From PALSA-505 sp036501145 (GTDB taxonomy: Bacteria > Actinomycetota > Actinomycetes > Streptosporangiales > Streptosporangiaceae), in the NCBI GenBank assembly GCA_036501145.1, contig DASYAV010000024.1, positions 62,001 through 126,000 of the forward strand: DNA of 64,000 nt, given 5' to 3'. The notes beneath the pieces were generated by a model, which saw nothing but the letters and a program-made list of their open reading frames with translations, was not told the origin of the DNA and searched no databases. Position numbers and translations under genes: made by a program. Shown here in pieces: positions 50,187 to 61,200 of the stretch. Position 1 is the first letter of the stretch, and the number at the start of each line of letters is the position of its first letter.

Positions 50187-50657
50187 TCAGGCAGGGCCCA
50201 CGTTCTGCTCGGCGCGGCGTTTGATTGTCGCCAGCAGCCGCCTGACAGCCAGTACATGACCGCGGGTGCCGATCACCAGCGCGCGATAGAGCGCGCCGTG
50301 CAGTCCGGGGAACTCCGCACTCGACTCGGCACGCAGCTGGACACGCCCGGCGGCCAGCTCATCGAGGCGGAAGATCAGCGCGTACCGGGAGAACCGGTGG
50401 CTTCCGGCGAGCTCCAGCTGCCGCGGGGCGTCCGCGGCGACGACGTGGAATCCGGGGAAGGCCGAGCCCGCGGCGAGCGGCCGCGGGCCGGCCGGGGCGT
50501 CGTCGCGGCAGCCGAGGGCGCGGGCCACGGCGGTGCTGCGCGACGATCCGAGCGAGTGTTCCGCGATGTGCAGCAGTGCGTCCCAGACCACCGGCGCGGG
50601 CGCGCTGACCGTGGTGGCGTGCTCGTCGATCCGGGGGAGGCTTCCCGCCGTCACCAT
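50187..50657 (-). CDS. SRPBCC family protein
   Basis: A 156-residue polyketide-cyclase/START-like protein. The N-terminal EHATTVSAPAPVVWDALLHI is the first strand and helix of the fold, AAGSAFPGFHVVAADAPRQL the central sheet, and ALYRALVIGTRGHVLAVRRL the long closing helix. It probably binds a small lipophilic ligand; no activity can be inferred. TAGACT eight bases before the ATG suggests a leaderless start. It is divergent from a phosphotransferase gene. Confidence 0.75.
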   Translation of the reverse strand: MVTAGSLPRIDEHATTVSAPAPVVWDALLHIAEHSLGSSRSTAVARALGCRDDAPAGPRPLAAGSAFPGFHVVAADAPRQLELAGSHRFSRYALIFRLDELAAGRVQLRAESSAEFPGLHGALYRALVIGTRGHVLAVRRLLATIKRRAEQNVGPA

Positions 50658-50665
50658 GGTCGGTG

Positions 50666-50671
50666 AGTCTA
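50666..50671 (-). promoter_or_regulatory. Leaderless -10 hexamer of the SRPBCC gene
   Basis: TAGACT on the minus strand lies eight bases before the ATG at 50657. Confidence 0.4.
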
Positions 50672-50707
50672 CGGGGGCGCTGCCGGGGCAGGTCAGCGCG
50701 GCCGGGA

Positions 50708-50713
50708 TACACT
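50708..50713 (+). promoter_or_regulatory. Leaderless -10 hexamer of the phosphotransferase gene
   Basis: TACACT lies eight bases before the ATG at 50722. With the minus-strand hexamer at 50666 it forms a compact divergent promoter pair. Confidence 0.4.
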
Positions 50714-50721
50714 CACGCCCG

Positions 50722-51642
50722 ATGGAAGCGGCAGCCGCGGATCCGCGACTCGCCCAGGTGGCCAGGGCGGTGCACGCGCAGGCGGAGCTGGTCCGCGCGT
50801 GGCCGCTGCCCGGTGGGGTTTCGGCCCAGGTGACGGCGCTGGAAGTCCGGCTGCCCGGCGGACGCGGGGGAAGGCTCGTCGTCCGCCAGTACGGCGCGGC
50901 CAACCTGGCCGCCGACCCGCACGCCGCGTCCAGCGAGGCCGAACTGCTCGGCGTGCTGCGGGCGGCCGGGCTGCCGGTGCCCCGGCCCAGGTACGCCGAC
51001 GAGTCAGGCCGGATACTGCCCGGCCCGTACCTGGTCGTGGACTTCGCCGACGGCGAGGCGTTGCGGGAGCCGGCCGCCGGTCCCGCTGACGCGGCCAGGC
51101 AGCTGGCCGCCGTGCTGGCCGCGCTGCACCGGGTCCCGCGGCCCCGGGCCGGGCTGCGATTCCTGCGGGACAAGGCGGAGATGTTCAGCGCGCGGCTCGG
51201 CGAGTGCCCGGCCGTGCTGGACGAGACGCTGAGCGAGGGCCGGATCAGGGCCGCGCTCGCCCACGCCTGGCCGCCGGCCCGGCGGAACGAGCCGGTGCTG
51301 CTGCACGGCGACTTCTGGCCCGGCAACACGCTCTGGTGCGATGGGCGACTGACCGCCGTCATCGACTGGGAGGACGCCGGATACGGCGACCCGCTCGCCG
51401 ACCTGGCCAACGGGCGGCTGGAGATCGCGATGCTGCTGGGTATGGCGGCGATGCGGGAGTTCACCGGGCATTACCGTGCCGTGCTGAGCTCGCTGGACTA
51501 CGCGGCCCTGCCCGTCTGGGATCTGTGCGCCGCGCTGCGGCCGGCGGGCAGGATGTCGTCGTGGGGGATGGACACAGCCACGCTGGGCCGGATGCGCCGC
51601 GGGCACCGCGAGTTCACCGGCCAGGCGCTAGCCGGGATTTGA
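50722..51642 (+). CDS. Phosphotransferase (APH fold)
   Basis: A 306-residue kinase-fold protein, nearly the size of ordinary APH enzymes. The ATP lysine region is LVVRQYGAANL, the hinge is YLVVDFADGEAL, the catalytic loop is LLHGDFWPGNTLW near residue 195 and the metal motif is VIDWEDAGYGDPLADLAN. The substrate is unknown; similarity to resistance enzymes is general and no resistance claim is justified. It is divergent from the SRPBCC gene, with a leaderless promoter. Confidence 0.82.
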   Translation: MEAAAADPRLAQVARAVHAQAELVRAWPLPGGVSAQVTALEVRLPGGRGGRLVVRQYGAANLAADPHAASSEAELLGVLRAAGLPVPRPRYADESGRILPGPYLVVDFADGEALREPAAGPADAARQLAAVLAALHRVPRPRAGLRFLRDKAEMFSARLGECPAVLDETLSEGRIRAALAHAWPPARRNEPVLLHGDFWPGNTLWCDGRLTAVIDWEDAGYGDPLADLANGRLEIAMLLGMAAMREFTGHYRAVLSSLDYAALPVWDLCAALRPAGRMSSWGMDTATLGRMRRGHREFTGQALAGI

Positions 51643-51746
51643 CACTGCTCCGCCGGGGCTGTTTACATGCCGAAGTGCCGCGTGCCGGTGGCGGATCGCG
51701 TCAGGCATGGAGGCACCGTCATGGAAGGTCATCACTCCCGTTGCCT

Positions 51747-52238
51747 GTGCCTGACCGCACGGCGGCACTCAGCGAGCAGTTGATCAGCGTTCACCAGGCT
51801 CTGCGGGAGCACCTCGCCGCACTGCGCCAGGAAGCGGCCGGCGGTACCAGCCCTCGTGCCGCGCAAGCTGCCACCGGCGGGGATCTGCTCGGTCACTGCC
51901 TCGCCTTCTGCACCGCGATCCACACTCACCACACCGGTGAAGACAGCCAGATCCTGCCCGCGCTGCGCGCCGCGGCACCCGAGCTGGCCCCGGTCATCGG
52001 CAACCTCATCGAGGACCACGCCCTGGTCACCGGGATCCTTGAGAAGATCCGCGCGCTGCTCACCACCGACGGCATCCTGGCCAGCCCGGACGTGCTCGTG
52101 CGGGAACTCGATGGGCTCACCGCGATTCTCGAGTCGCACTTCGGTTATGAAGAACGCCGGATAGCAAAGGCACTGGACGCGCTGGGACCCGCGGCATGGA
52201 CCGCCGACGTGTTCACCCCCGGCGGGGGCGCCGGGTGA
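51747..52238 (+). CDS. Hemerythrin domain protein
   Basis: About 163 residues forming a four-helix HHE bundle. Candidate iron ligands lie in LISVHQALREHLAAL, TAIHTHHTGEDSQILPAL, NLIEDHALVTGIL and ESHFGYEERRI, in the order expected for hemerythrin-like cation-binding proteins. It would sense or bind oxygen, nitric oxide or iron in the cytoplasm. The GTG at 51747 is a tentative start, since a TTG at 51741 is also in frame and no good ribosome-binding site is seen. Its end overlaps the convergent MFS gene by 26 bases. Confidence 0.78.
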   Translation: MPDRTAALSEQLISVHQALREHLAALRQEAAGGTSPRAAQAATGGDLLGHCLAFCTAIHTHHTGEDSQILPALRAAAPELAPVIGNLIEDHALVTGILEKIRALLTTDGILASPDVLVRELDGLTAILESHFGYEERRIAKALDALGPAAWTADVFTPGGGAG

Positions 52239-53424
52239 CCGCGAGCGCGGCGGCCGCGGCGGCGCCGATCGCACCGCTGACCGCGATGACATCCGCCGGG
52301 CCCATCGCCTCGGCGGCCAGCCCGGCCAGCGCGAACCACAGCCCCTGCCCGACGTTGATGCCGCCGTTGGCCACGCCGAACGCCTGGCCCCGCCGCTCGC
52401 TGGGCACGGCCATCACGAAGGCGGCGTTCGCGGCCAGCTGGTAGGCCGACAGTGCCCCGGCCGCGGCGATGACGGCCATGGCCAGACCCAGCACCGGGTT
52501 CAGCGCGCACAGCACGAGCACCCCGCAGCAGGCCACCGCGAGCGGGCCCATCCAGGCCAGCCGGGCCGGCGGATCCACCAGGCGGCCGAACGCGATCGTG
52601 CCGATCAGCGACCCGCACGGCCCCGCGGCGAGGATCAGCCCGGCCACGGCGGCGCCGCCACCGAAGCGCGCGGCGTAGGGGACCGCCAGCGCCTCCGGGA
52701 CCGCGTAGAAGGGCACCAGCCAGCCCAGCAGCACCAGGCTGCGCAGCGTGCGATCACCGAATACCAGCCGCACCCCGGACGTGGCCGGCCGGGCCGGGGC
52801 GGCGCCGCCGTCCGGCCGGCGCGGCAGCGCGCGGGCCCGCACCCCGGCGGCCAGCAGCACCGCCGAGGCCACGAACGTGGCCGCGTCGATGCCCATGGCC
52901 GATCGGGCGCCGATCGCGCCGACCACGGCACCGCCGGCCGCGAACCCGAGCAGCCGGCCCGCCCGGTTCGTGGTCTGCATGGCCGCGGTGCCCAGCACGT
53001 ACCGGTCGCCGGCCAGGATGTCCGGCATCATCGCCGACCGGGCCGCCCGGTAGGGCGACCCCAGCAGGGTCACCACGAACAGCAGCGCGATCAGCGCCCA
53101 CAGCGGCACGGCGGGCAGCGCCATCACGGTGACCAGCACGGCGCTGGCCAGGTCGCAGCCGATCATCACGGTCCGGCGGGGGATCCGGTCGGCCAGCGCG
53201 GCCAGCGTCGGCCCGCCGATCAGCCAGGGCAGGAACCCCACGGTGTAGGCGGCCGCGGTGGCCAGCGGTGACTGGGTGCGGGCGTACACCAGCACGGTCA
53301 GCGCGACCAGGGCGAGCTGGTCCCCGGCGATCGACAGCAGGTAGGCCAGCCACAGCCAGCGGAACTCGCCAATGGCGAACACGTCACGGAAGGTGGCCCG
53401 CCGCGCCGTCTCCGCGTCAGTCAC
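52213..53424 (-). CDS. MFS transporter (EntS-like MFS_3 group)
   Basis: A 403-residue permease with about 12 helices. It begins with the cytoplasmic FRDVFAIGEFRWLWLAYLLS typical of MFS_3, has ALADRIPRRTVMIGCD after helix 2, GSPYRAARSAMMPDIL in the middle, and the late RRGQAFGVANGGINVGQGL. Proteins of this group export small hydrophobic compounds or siderophores. The start is GTG at 53424. It has no partner gene in an operon. Confidence 0.85.
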   Translation of the reverse strand: MTDAETARRATFRDVFAIGEFRWLWLAYLLSIAGDQLALVALTVLVYARTQSPLATAAAYTVGFLPWLIGGPTLAALADRIPRRTVMIGCDLASAVLVTVMALPAVPLWALIALLFVVTLLGSPYRAARSAMMPDILAGDRYVLGTAAMQTTNRAGRLLGFAAGGAVVGAIGARSAMGIDAATFVASAVLLAAGVRARALPRRPDGGAAPARPATSGVRLVFGDRTLRSLVLLGWLVPFYAVPEALAVPYAARFGGGAAVAGLILAAGPCGSLIGTIAFGRLVDPPARLAWMGPLAVACCGVLVLCALNPVLGLAMAVIAAAGALSAYQLAANAAFVMAVPSERRGQAFGVANGGINVGQGLWFALAGLAAEAMGPADVIAVSGAIGAAAAAALAVTRRPRRG

Positions 53425-53597
53425 ACTGCGCCTTGCCCGCCGCCGGCCACGCCACGTCCGGATAACTACCCATAACCGCGCATATGCAAAGCGTCACAGC
53501 CGGGCCTGGGTTACAGCTGGCCGCCGCGGCCCGGTGACCTGCTGCGTGGCCGTGAAAATCAGCTGCGCGCGGCCGTCCTGCCCCGTGATGATGAGGC

Positions 53598-54455
53598 ATG
53601 CCCTGGACGCTGAGCGAGGATCTCGAGGAGTTCGCGGCCACGGCTGGCCCGTTCCTGCGGGCGCGGCCCGTGCAGAACACGCTGCCGCTCACCATCGCGG
53701 AAACGCTGCTGGTCACCGGGCTGCAGACGTTTGGGAACCAGCAGCCGGTGTTCGGCTGGTGGCGGCGCACCGGCGGCCCGGTGGAGGCGGCGTGCCTGCA
53801 GACGCCGCCGTTCCCGCTGGTGCTGTCGGCCGGCCCGGCCGGCGCCTTCGGCGAGCTGGCGGCAGTGCTTGCCGGGATGGGCCGCACGCTGCCCGGGGTC
53901 AACGCGGCCGGGCCGGAGGCGGCGCAGTTCGCGGCCGGCTGGCAGCGGCGGGCCGGGGTGGCCGCGGCCGTGCACCAGCGGCACCGGCTGTACCGGCTGC
54001 GCGCTCTGCTGCCGCCGGAGCCAGCCCCGGCGGGCCGGGGCCGTGCGGCCACCGACGCCGACCGCAGCCTGGTCGCGGCGTGGCTGACCGAGTTCCACAC
54101 CGAAGCGGGCAGCCTGGCCGAACGGGACCGCGAGGAGCAGGGCACTGCCGCCGCCCGCATGATCGGCCGCGGCACCCTGGTCATCTGGCAGGACGATGAC
54201 ACACCCGTGTCGATGGCCGCGGCCAGCCGTCAGGTGGCCGGCATGGCCAGGGTCGGGCCGGTGTACACGCCGCCGGCCCTGCGCCGCCGCGGCTACGCCG
54301 GCGGGGCGACCGCCGCGGTCACCCAGGCCGCCCTGGACGCTGGCGCCGGTGAGGTGCTGCTGTTCACCGACCTGGCCAACCCGGTCAGTAACTCGCTCTA
54401 CCAGCGGCTCGGCTACCAGCCGGTGGAAGACCACGTGCTGATGGCCTTCGGCTGA
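53598..54455 (+). CDS. GNAT family N-acetyltransferase with long N-terminal domain
   Basis: A 285-residue protein. The C-terminal 140 residues are a GNAT domain, with the acetyl-CoA-binding VYTPPALRRRGYAGGATAAV near residue 230 and LFTDLANPVSNSLYQRLGYQ at the end. The N-terminal 140 residues (LPLTIAETLLVTGLQTFGNQ and a poorly conserved stretch) resemble the degenerate first GNAT-like half of two-domain actinobacterial acetyltransferases. The substrate is unknown. It ends 16 bases before the phosphotransferase relic on the other strand. Confidence 0.8.
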   Translation: MPWTLSEDLEEFAATAGPFLRARPVQNTLPLTIAETLLVTGLQTFGNQQPVFGWWRRTGGPVEAACLQTPPFPLVLSAGPAGAFGELAAVLAGMGRTLPGVNAAGPEAAQFAAGWQRRAGVAAAVHQRHRLYRLRALLPPEPAPAGRGRAATDADRSLVAAWLTEFHTEAGSLAERDREEQGTAAARMIGRGTLVIWQDDDTPVSMAAASRQVAGMARVGPVYTPPALRRRGYAGGATAAVTQAALDAGAGEVLLFTDLANPVSNSLYQRLGYQPVEDHVLMAFG

Positions 54456-54470
54456 CCGCGAGCGCCGCGG

Positions 54471-54939
54471 TCAGCCGCCCAGGGCCGCGGTGGCCAGGGC
54501 GATGTCACGGCGCAGGCCGTCCAGGCCGCCGCCGAGCAGGCCGGCCAGCTGCCGCTCGGCGAACCGGCGGTGCTCCGGGTCATCGAGCGCCTGGGCGGTC
54601 ATGCCGTACAGGAAATTGAGATGAACGGCTGCCGCTGTGCCGAAGCAGTCACGGTCCACCGGGGGGCGGTGGCCGGCCTCGGCGGCGTAGCCGCCGGCCA
54701 GCGCCGCGGCGGCCGTGGCGTCGAAGCACGCCTCCCCGTCCCCGCCGCGGCCTGCACGGCCAGGTCGGGCGGCCGGGGATCGGTGGGCGCCCACGGGAAC
54801 TGCCACTTCACCGCCCACCGTCCACCGGTGGTGTCCAGCCGCCAGATCTCGCCCATGGCGCCGCGGGTGACGTAGCCCGGCACCGCCCGCGGTGCGCCCA
54901 GCGCGAACCGCTCGGCCAGCGCCGCCCAGTGGGCCGGGG

Positions 54940-54943
<4 letters not shown>
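54471..54943 (-). pseudogene. Phosphotransferase (APH-like) relic with internal deletion
   Basis: The ATG overlaps the ftsH stop (ATGA). The first frame reads APRAVPGYVTRGAMGEIWRL and GRWAVKWQFPWAPTD, the start of a kinase N-lobe. Near 54745 the signal passes to a different frame with CFDATAAAALAGGYAAEAGH then a C-terminal helical part ending ALATAALGG. The catalytic HGDxxxxN and DxD region, about 400 bases, is missing. Confidence 0.6.
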
Positions 54944-56952
<2,009 letters not shown>

Positions 56953-57033
56953 GCACCATTCTTACGCGACTCGCGGGCCAAATAGAACATCGGGCCGGCG
57001 CCGCCGGAACCGGGCCGCCAGCGGTGCGGTAGG

Positions 57034-58080
57034 TCAGCCCGCGCCCTCGTCAGGCCCGGTCAGCGTGACCCCGTCCAGTTCGGTGACGAAACGCGGCCCG
57101 AACGCGGTGGCCGGGGTGTGCACCCCCGGCGGCACCGAGCCGAGCCGGGTGACGGCCCGCAGCACCGAGTCGGCGGTGAGGTCATAGGGGTTGGGCATGG
57201 CCAGCGTGGCCTCGACCGTACGCCCGCCGCCGCTGGCCCGGCCCCAGGCCTCTGCCTTGCTGCCCGCCCGGCGCTGCTCCCCGGGCCCGGCGAGCCGGGC
57301 GGCCGCCGCCTCCGCCAGCCGGAGCGCGGGGCCCAGCCGCAGCAGCCGGCGCAGCCCCAGCACCTGTTCGGCGCGCAGCGCGGCCGCCGGCACGGCGGTG
57401 TAGGTGGTGATGTCGCCGATGCCGGTGGAATACCAGGCGGTGCTGATGTCACCCCACGGCACCGAGGTGACCGTGCGCGCCCCGCCGGGGAACGGGGCGC
57501 GGATCGTCCGCCAGCCGAGCGGCACCGGCTTGATCTCCCCGCCGATCCGGGCCCGCCCGCCGGCCAGCATGCCCTGCACGGTGGTGCGGGCGGTGCCGGG
57601 GCTCGGCCCGCCGCCGGCCAGGAACGCGAGATCCAGCCGGGTGGCGCCGGGCAGCGCCTGGGCCAGCAGCGCGGCTAGGCAGTCGGTCGGCACGACGTCG
57701 AAACCGGCACCCGGCAGCAGCACGCAGCCGGCCGCGCGGGCCCGGTCCTGCAGGCCGTGCAGTTCCTCGAACACGTCGATCTCGCCGGTCACGTCCAGGT
57801 AGCTGACGCCGGCGTTCAGGCAGGCCCGGGCCATCGGGCCGGCGGTCGCGGCGAACGGGCCGGCGCAGTGCGCCACCGCCGCCATCCCGTCCAGGCCGCG
57901 CCGGATGGCGTCCGGGTCGGCCAGGCCGAACACCCGGTGTTCCAGCCCGAGCTCGCCGGCCAGCGCGGCGATCTTGCCGGCGGACCGGCCGGCCAGCACC
58001 GGCCGCTCGCCACGGGTTACCGCCAGCCGGGCCACCAGCGTGCCGGTGTAGCCGTTCGCGCCATACAGCAGCCAGGTCAC
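57034..58080 (-). CDS. Saccharopine dehydrogenase-like NAD(P)-binding reductase
   Basis: A 348-residue protein of the trans-acting enoyl reductase / saccharopine-dehydrogenase-like family. The Rossmann start is WLLYGANGYTGTLVARLA, with LAGRSAGKIAALAGELG as the second strand and VAHCAGPFAATAGPMARACL as the substrate side. In mycobacteria relatives reduce intermediates of complex lipid or ketone synthesis. GGAGGA precedes the GTG start. It is divergent from an alpha/beta hydrolase gene. Confidence 0.83.
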   Translation of the reverse strand: MTWLLYGANGYTGTLVARLAVTRGERPVLAGRSAGKIAALAGELGLEHRVFGLADPDAIRRGLDGMAAVAHCAGPFAATAGPMARACLNAGVSYLDVTGEIDVFEELHGLQDRARAAGCVLLPGAGFDVVPTDCLAALLAQALPGATRLDLAFLAGGGPSPGTARTTVQGMLAGGRARIGGEIKPVPLGWRTIRAPFPGGARTVTSVPWGDISTAWYSTGIGDITTYTAVPAAALRAEQVLGLRRLLRLGPALRLAEAAAARLAGPGEQRRAGSKAEAWGRASGGGRTVEATLAMPNPYDLTADSVLRAVTRLGSVPPGVHTPATAFGPRFVTELDGVTLTGPDEGAG

Positions 58081-58096
58081 CGTTCGTTCCTCCCGC

Positions 58097-58102
58097 TAGG
58101 GT
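58097..58102 (+). promoter_or_regulatory. Leaderless -10 hexamer of the alpha/beta hydrolase gene
   Basis: TAGGGT lies seven bases before the ATG at 58110. The opposite gene, by contrast, has a Shine-Dalgarno sequence in the same 29-base gap. Confidence 0.45.
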
Positions 58103-58109
58103 GAACCCC

Positions 58110-59033
58110 ATGGTGGCAGGGGAGACGGGTGACCGGGAAGACACGGCGGCGCAGGACGGGCCGCGCGCCATCGGTGTTCCCGGTGAGCGCACGGTCAACG
58201 TGCTTGTCGGCGGGCTGCCCGACGGCCTGCCGCTGGTGCTGCACCACGGCACGCCGGGCGGGCTGGCCAGCTGGCCAGCCATGGACGAGGCGGCCAGACG
58301 GCGCGGGCTGTGCCTGATCACCCCGGCCAGGCCCGGCTACGCCGGCTCCACGCCGCGGCCGGGGCGCCGGGTGGCCGACGTGGCCTCCGACGTGGCCGCG
58401 GTGCTGGACGCGCTCGGCTGCGACGCGTTCGTCACGGCCGGCTGGTCGGGCGGCGGCCCGCACGCGCTGGCCTGTGCCGCAATGCTGCACGGCCGGTGCC
58501 TGGCCGCCGCCACGGTGGCCGGGGTGGCACCGTACCAGGCGGATGGCCTGGACTGGCTGGCCGGGATGGGCCCGGAGAACATCAAGGAGTTCGGCGCCGC
58601 GGCGCAGGGGGAGGCGGCGCTGACCGCGCTGCTCAGCGACGCGGCGGGCGGGCTGGCGACCATCGCCGGCACGCAGCTCGCCGCCGAGCTCGGCGGGCTG
58701 CTGTCCAGCGTGGATGCCGGCTTCCTGACCGGCGAGTTCGCCGACTACCTGGCCGCGTCCATGCGGTCGGCGTGCAGCACCGGGCTGGCCGGCTGGCGCG
58801 ATGACGACCTGGCCTTCGTCACGGACTGGGGCTTCGGCCTCGACGCCGTGGGCAAGGTAGCCGTCTGGCAGGGCAGCGAGGACCTGATGGTGCCGAAGGC
58901 GCACGGCGCCTGGCTGGCCAGGCACATCCCCGGCGCGCGCGCCCGGCTGCGCCGCGGCGAGGGGCACCTGTCCATCGGCGCTGGCGGCCTCGGCCCGGTG
59001 TTCGACGACCTCATCGACCTGGCCGGCCTGTAA
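58110..59033 (+). CDS. Alpha/beta hydrolase
   Basis: A 307-residue hydrolase. LVLHHGTPGGLASWPAMDEA is the oxyanion region, VTAGWSGGGPHALACA holds the nucleophile Ser near residue 114, the acid is in WQGSEDLMVPK and the His in RRGEGHLSIGAGG. The N-terminal 30 residues are polar and extra. There is no signal peptide. The substrate cannot be inferred. Two GTG/ATG choices exist; the ATG at 58110 fits the leaderless hexamer. Confidence 0.83.
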   Translation: MVAGETGDREDTAAQDGPRAIGVPGERTVNVLVGGLPDGLPLVLHHGTPGGLASWPAMDEAARRRGLCLITPARPGYAGSTPRPGRRVADVASDVAAVLDALGCDAFVTAGWSGGGPHALACAAMLHGRCLAAATVAGVAPYQADGLDWLAGMGPENIKEFGAAAQGEAALTALLSDAAGGLATIAGTQLAAELGGLLSSVDAGFLTGEFADYLAASMRSACSTGLAGWRDDDLAFVTDWGFGLDAVGKVAVWQGSEDLMVPKAHGAWLARHIPGARARLRRGEGHLSIGAGGLGPVFDDLIDLAGL

Positions 59034-59141
59034 CAGGTAATCCAGTCGGCGGGCCGGTCACACCCGGATAGCATCTGTGCACAGGCCAGGCATCCGCCCG
59101 GCCGATGACCCAGAATTCACCGACACATCCGGGAGTGCACC

Positions 59142-61142
59142 GTGTCCGCCAGCAAGCTTCGTATCACCCTCGCAGGCCGCGAGCATGTGGTCGAGGCCGG
59201 CACGACGGCGGGCGACGCGCTGGCCGGCCCGGACGGCGGCCCGCCGCCGCGCGGCGGCGGTGCGGACCGGGTGATCGCCGCGCGGGTCAACGGCGAGCTG
59301 CGCGATCTCGCGCGCCCGCTCGGTGAGGGCGACGTGGTCGAGCCGGTCACCGCGGGCAGCCCGGACGGCCGGTCGATCACCCGGCACTCCACCGCGCACG
59401 TGCTCGCCCAGGCTGTCCAGCAGCTGTTCCCCGAGGCCAAGCTGGGCATCGGCCCGCCGGTGGAGAACGGGTTCTACTACGACTTCGACGTGCCGCAGCC
59501 GTTCGGCCCTGACGACCTGAAGAGCATCGAGCAGCGGATGCGGCAGATCGTCAAGCAGGGCCAGCGGTTCTCCCGCCGGGTGGTCAGTGGAGACGACGCG
59601 CGGGCCGAGCTGGCGGGTGAGCCGTACAAGCTCGAGCTGATCGGGCTGAAGGGCGGCGCCAGCGACGAGGAGTCGGTCGAGGTCGGCGGGCACGAGCTCA
59701 CCATCTACGACAACACCGACGCCCGCACCGGCGAGGTGTGCTGGAAGGACCTGTGCCGCGGCCCGCACGTGCCCAGCACCCGGGACATCCCCGCGTTCAA
59801 GGTCATGCGCACCGGCGGCGCCTACTGGCGGGGCAGCGAGCGCAACCCGCAGCTGCAGCGGATCTACGGCACCGCCTGGGAAACCAGGGAAGCGCAGGAC
59901 GACTACCTGCACCTGCTGGCAGAGGCCGAGCGGCGCGACCACCGCAAGCTCGGCACCGAGCTGGACCTGTTCTCGTTCCCGCCGGAGATCGGCAGCGGGC
60001 TGCCCATCTTCCACCCCAAGGGCGGCACCATCCGCCGGATCATGGAGGACTACTCCAGGCGGCGGCACGAGGAGGCCGGCTACCAGTTCGTGAACAGCCC
60101 GCACATCACCAAGTCGGACCTGTTCGAGACCTCCGGGCACCTGGGCTGGTTCGCCGAGAACATCTTCCCGCCGATGGAGATGGAGGGGGCGAGCTACTAC
60201 CTCAAGCCGATGAACTGCCCCTTCCACATCCTGGTGTTCCGGTCCCGCGGCCGGTCCTACCGGGAGCTGCCCATGCGGCTGTTCGAGTTCGGCACCGTGT
60301 ACCGGTACGAGAAGTCCGGCGTGGTGCACGGGCTGACCCGGGTGCGCGGGCTCACCATGGACGACTCGCACATCTTCTGCACCCGCGAGCAGGTGGGAGC
60401 CGAGCTGAAGAGCCTGCTCAAGTTCGTCCTCGACCTGCTGCGCGACTACGGCCTGTCGGACTTCTACCTGGAGCTGTCCACCCGGGACGAGGCCAAGGAG
60501 AAGTTCGTCGGCAGCGACGAGGACTGGGAGCACGCCACCGCGATGCTGGCCGAGGCGGCCAGCGAATCCGGGCTCGAGCTGGTCGACGACCCAGGCGGCG
60601 CTGCGTTCTACGGGCCCAAGATCTCGGTGCAGGCGCGGGACGCGATCGGCCGCACCTGGCAGCTGTCCACCATCCAGCTCGACTACAACGAGCCCAAGCG
60701 GTTCGGGCTGGAGTACCAGGCGGCGGACGGCTCGCGGCAGGAGCCGGTCATGATCCACCGGGCGCTGTTCGGGTCGATCGAGCGGTTCTTCGGCATCCTG
60801 ACCGAGCACTACGCCGGTGCCTTCCCGCCCTGGCTGGCCCCGGTGCAGGTGACCGGCATCCCGATCGCCGACGCGCACGTGCCCTATCTGGAGCAGGTGG
60901 CGGAGCGGTTGCGCGGGCACGGCATCCGGGTCGAGGTGGACACCAGCGACGACCGGATGCAGAAGAAGATCCGCACCGCACAGCGGCAGAAGGTGCCCTA
61001 CATGCTGCTGGCCGGCGACGACGACGTGGCCGCGGGCGCGGTGTCGTTCCGGTTCCGGGACGGGACGCAGCGCAACGGTGTGCCGGTGGACGAGGCGGTG
61101 GCCGAGATCGCCGCCGCGGTCCGCGACCGGGTGCAGGTGTAG
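59142..61142 (+). CDS. thrS: Threonyl-tRNA synthetase
   Basis: A 666-residue class II synthetase with TGS, editing, catalytic and anticodon domains. N-terminal TGS: LRITLAGREHVVEAGTTAGD. The editing domain has HSTAHVLAQAVQQLFPEAKL (the HxxxH zinc-like site). Catalytic zinc ligands lie in KPMNCPFHILVF and later His residues, motif 2 is HGLTRVRGLTMDDSHIFC, and motif 3 is IHRALFGSIERFF. It charges tRNA-Thr. The GTG start is in a normal position, and TAGCAT near 59070 may be its -10. The HIT gene follows downstream, as in many actinobacteria. Confidence 0.96.
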   Translation: MSASKLRITLAGREHVVEAGTTAGDALAGPDGGPPPRGGGADRVIAARVNGELRDLARPLGEGDVVEPVTAGSPDGRSITRHSTAHVLAQAVQQLFPEAKLGIGPPVENGFYYDFDVPQPFGPDDLKSIEQRMRQIVKQGQRFSRRVVSGDDARAELAGEPYKLELIGLKGGASDEESVEVGGHELTIYDNTDARTGEVCWKDLCRGPHVPSTRDIPAFKVMRTGGAYWRGSERNPQLQRIYGTAWETREAQDDYLHLLAEAERRDHRKLGTELDLFSFPPEIGSGLPIFHPKGGTIRRIMEDYSRRRHEEAGYQFVNSPHITKSDLFETSGHLGWFAENIFPPMEMEGASYYLKPMNCPFHILVFRSRGRSYRELPMRLFEFGTVYRYEKSGVVHGLTRVRGLTMDDSHIFCTREQVGAELKSLLKFVLDLLRDYGLSDFYLELSTRDEAKEKFVGSDEDWEHATAMLAEAASESGLELVDDPGGAAFYGPKISVQARDAIGRTWQLSTIQLDYNEPKRFGLEYQAADGSRQEPVMIHRALFGSIERFFGILTEHYAGAFPPWLAPVQVTGIPIADAHVPYLEQVAERLRGHGIRVEVDTSDDRMQKKIRTAQRQKVPYMLLAGDDDVAAGAVSFRFRDGTQRNGVPVDEAVAEIAAAVRDRVQV

Positions 61143-61187
61143 CGCACGGCCCGGGGGGACGCCGGGGGCTTGCCTCCCGGCGGGCCT

Positions 61188-61193
61188 TAGGCT
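61188..61193 (+). promoter_or_regulatory. Leaderless -10 hexamer of the HIT gene
   Basis: TAGGCT lies seven bases before the ATG at 61201, so this gene can be transcribed apart from thrS. Confidence 0.45.
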
Positions 61194-61200
61194 GAGATCC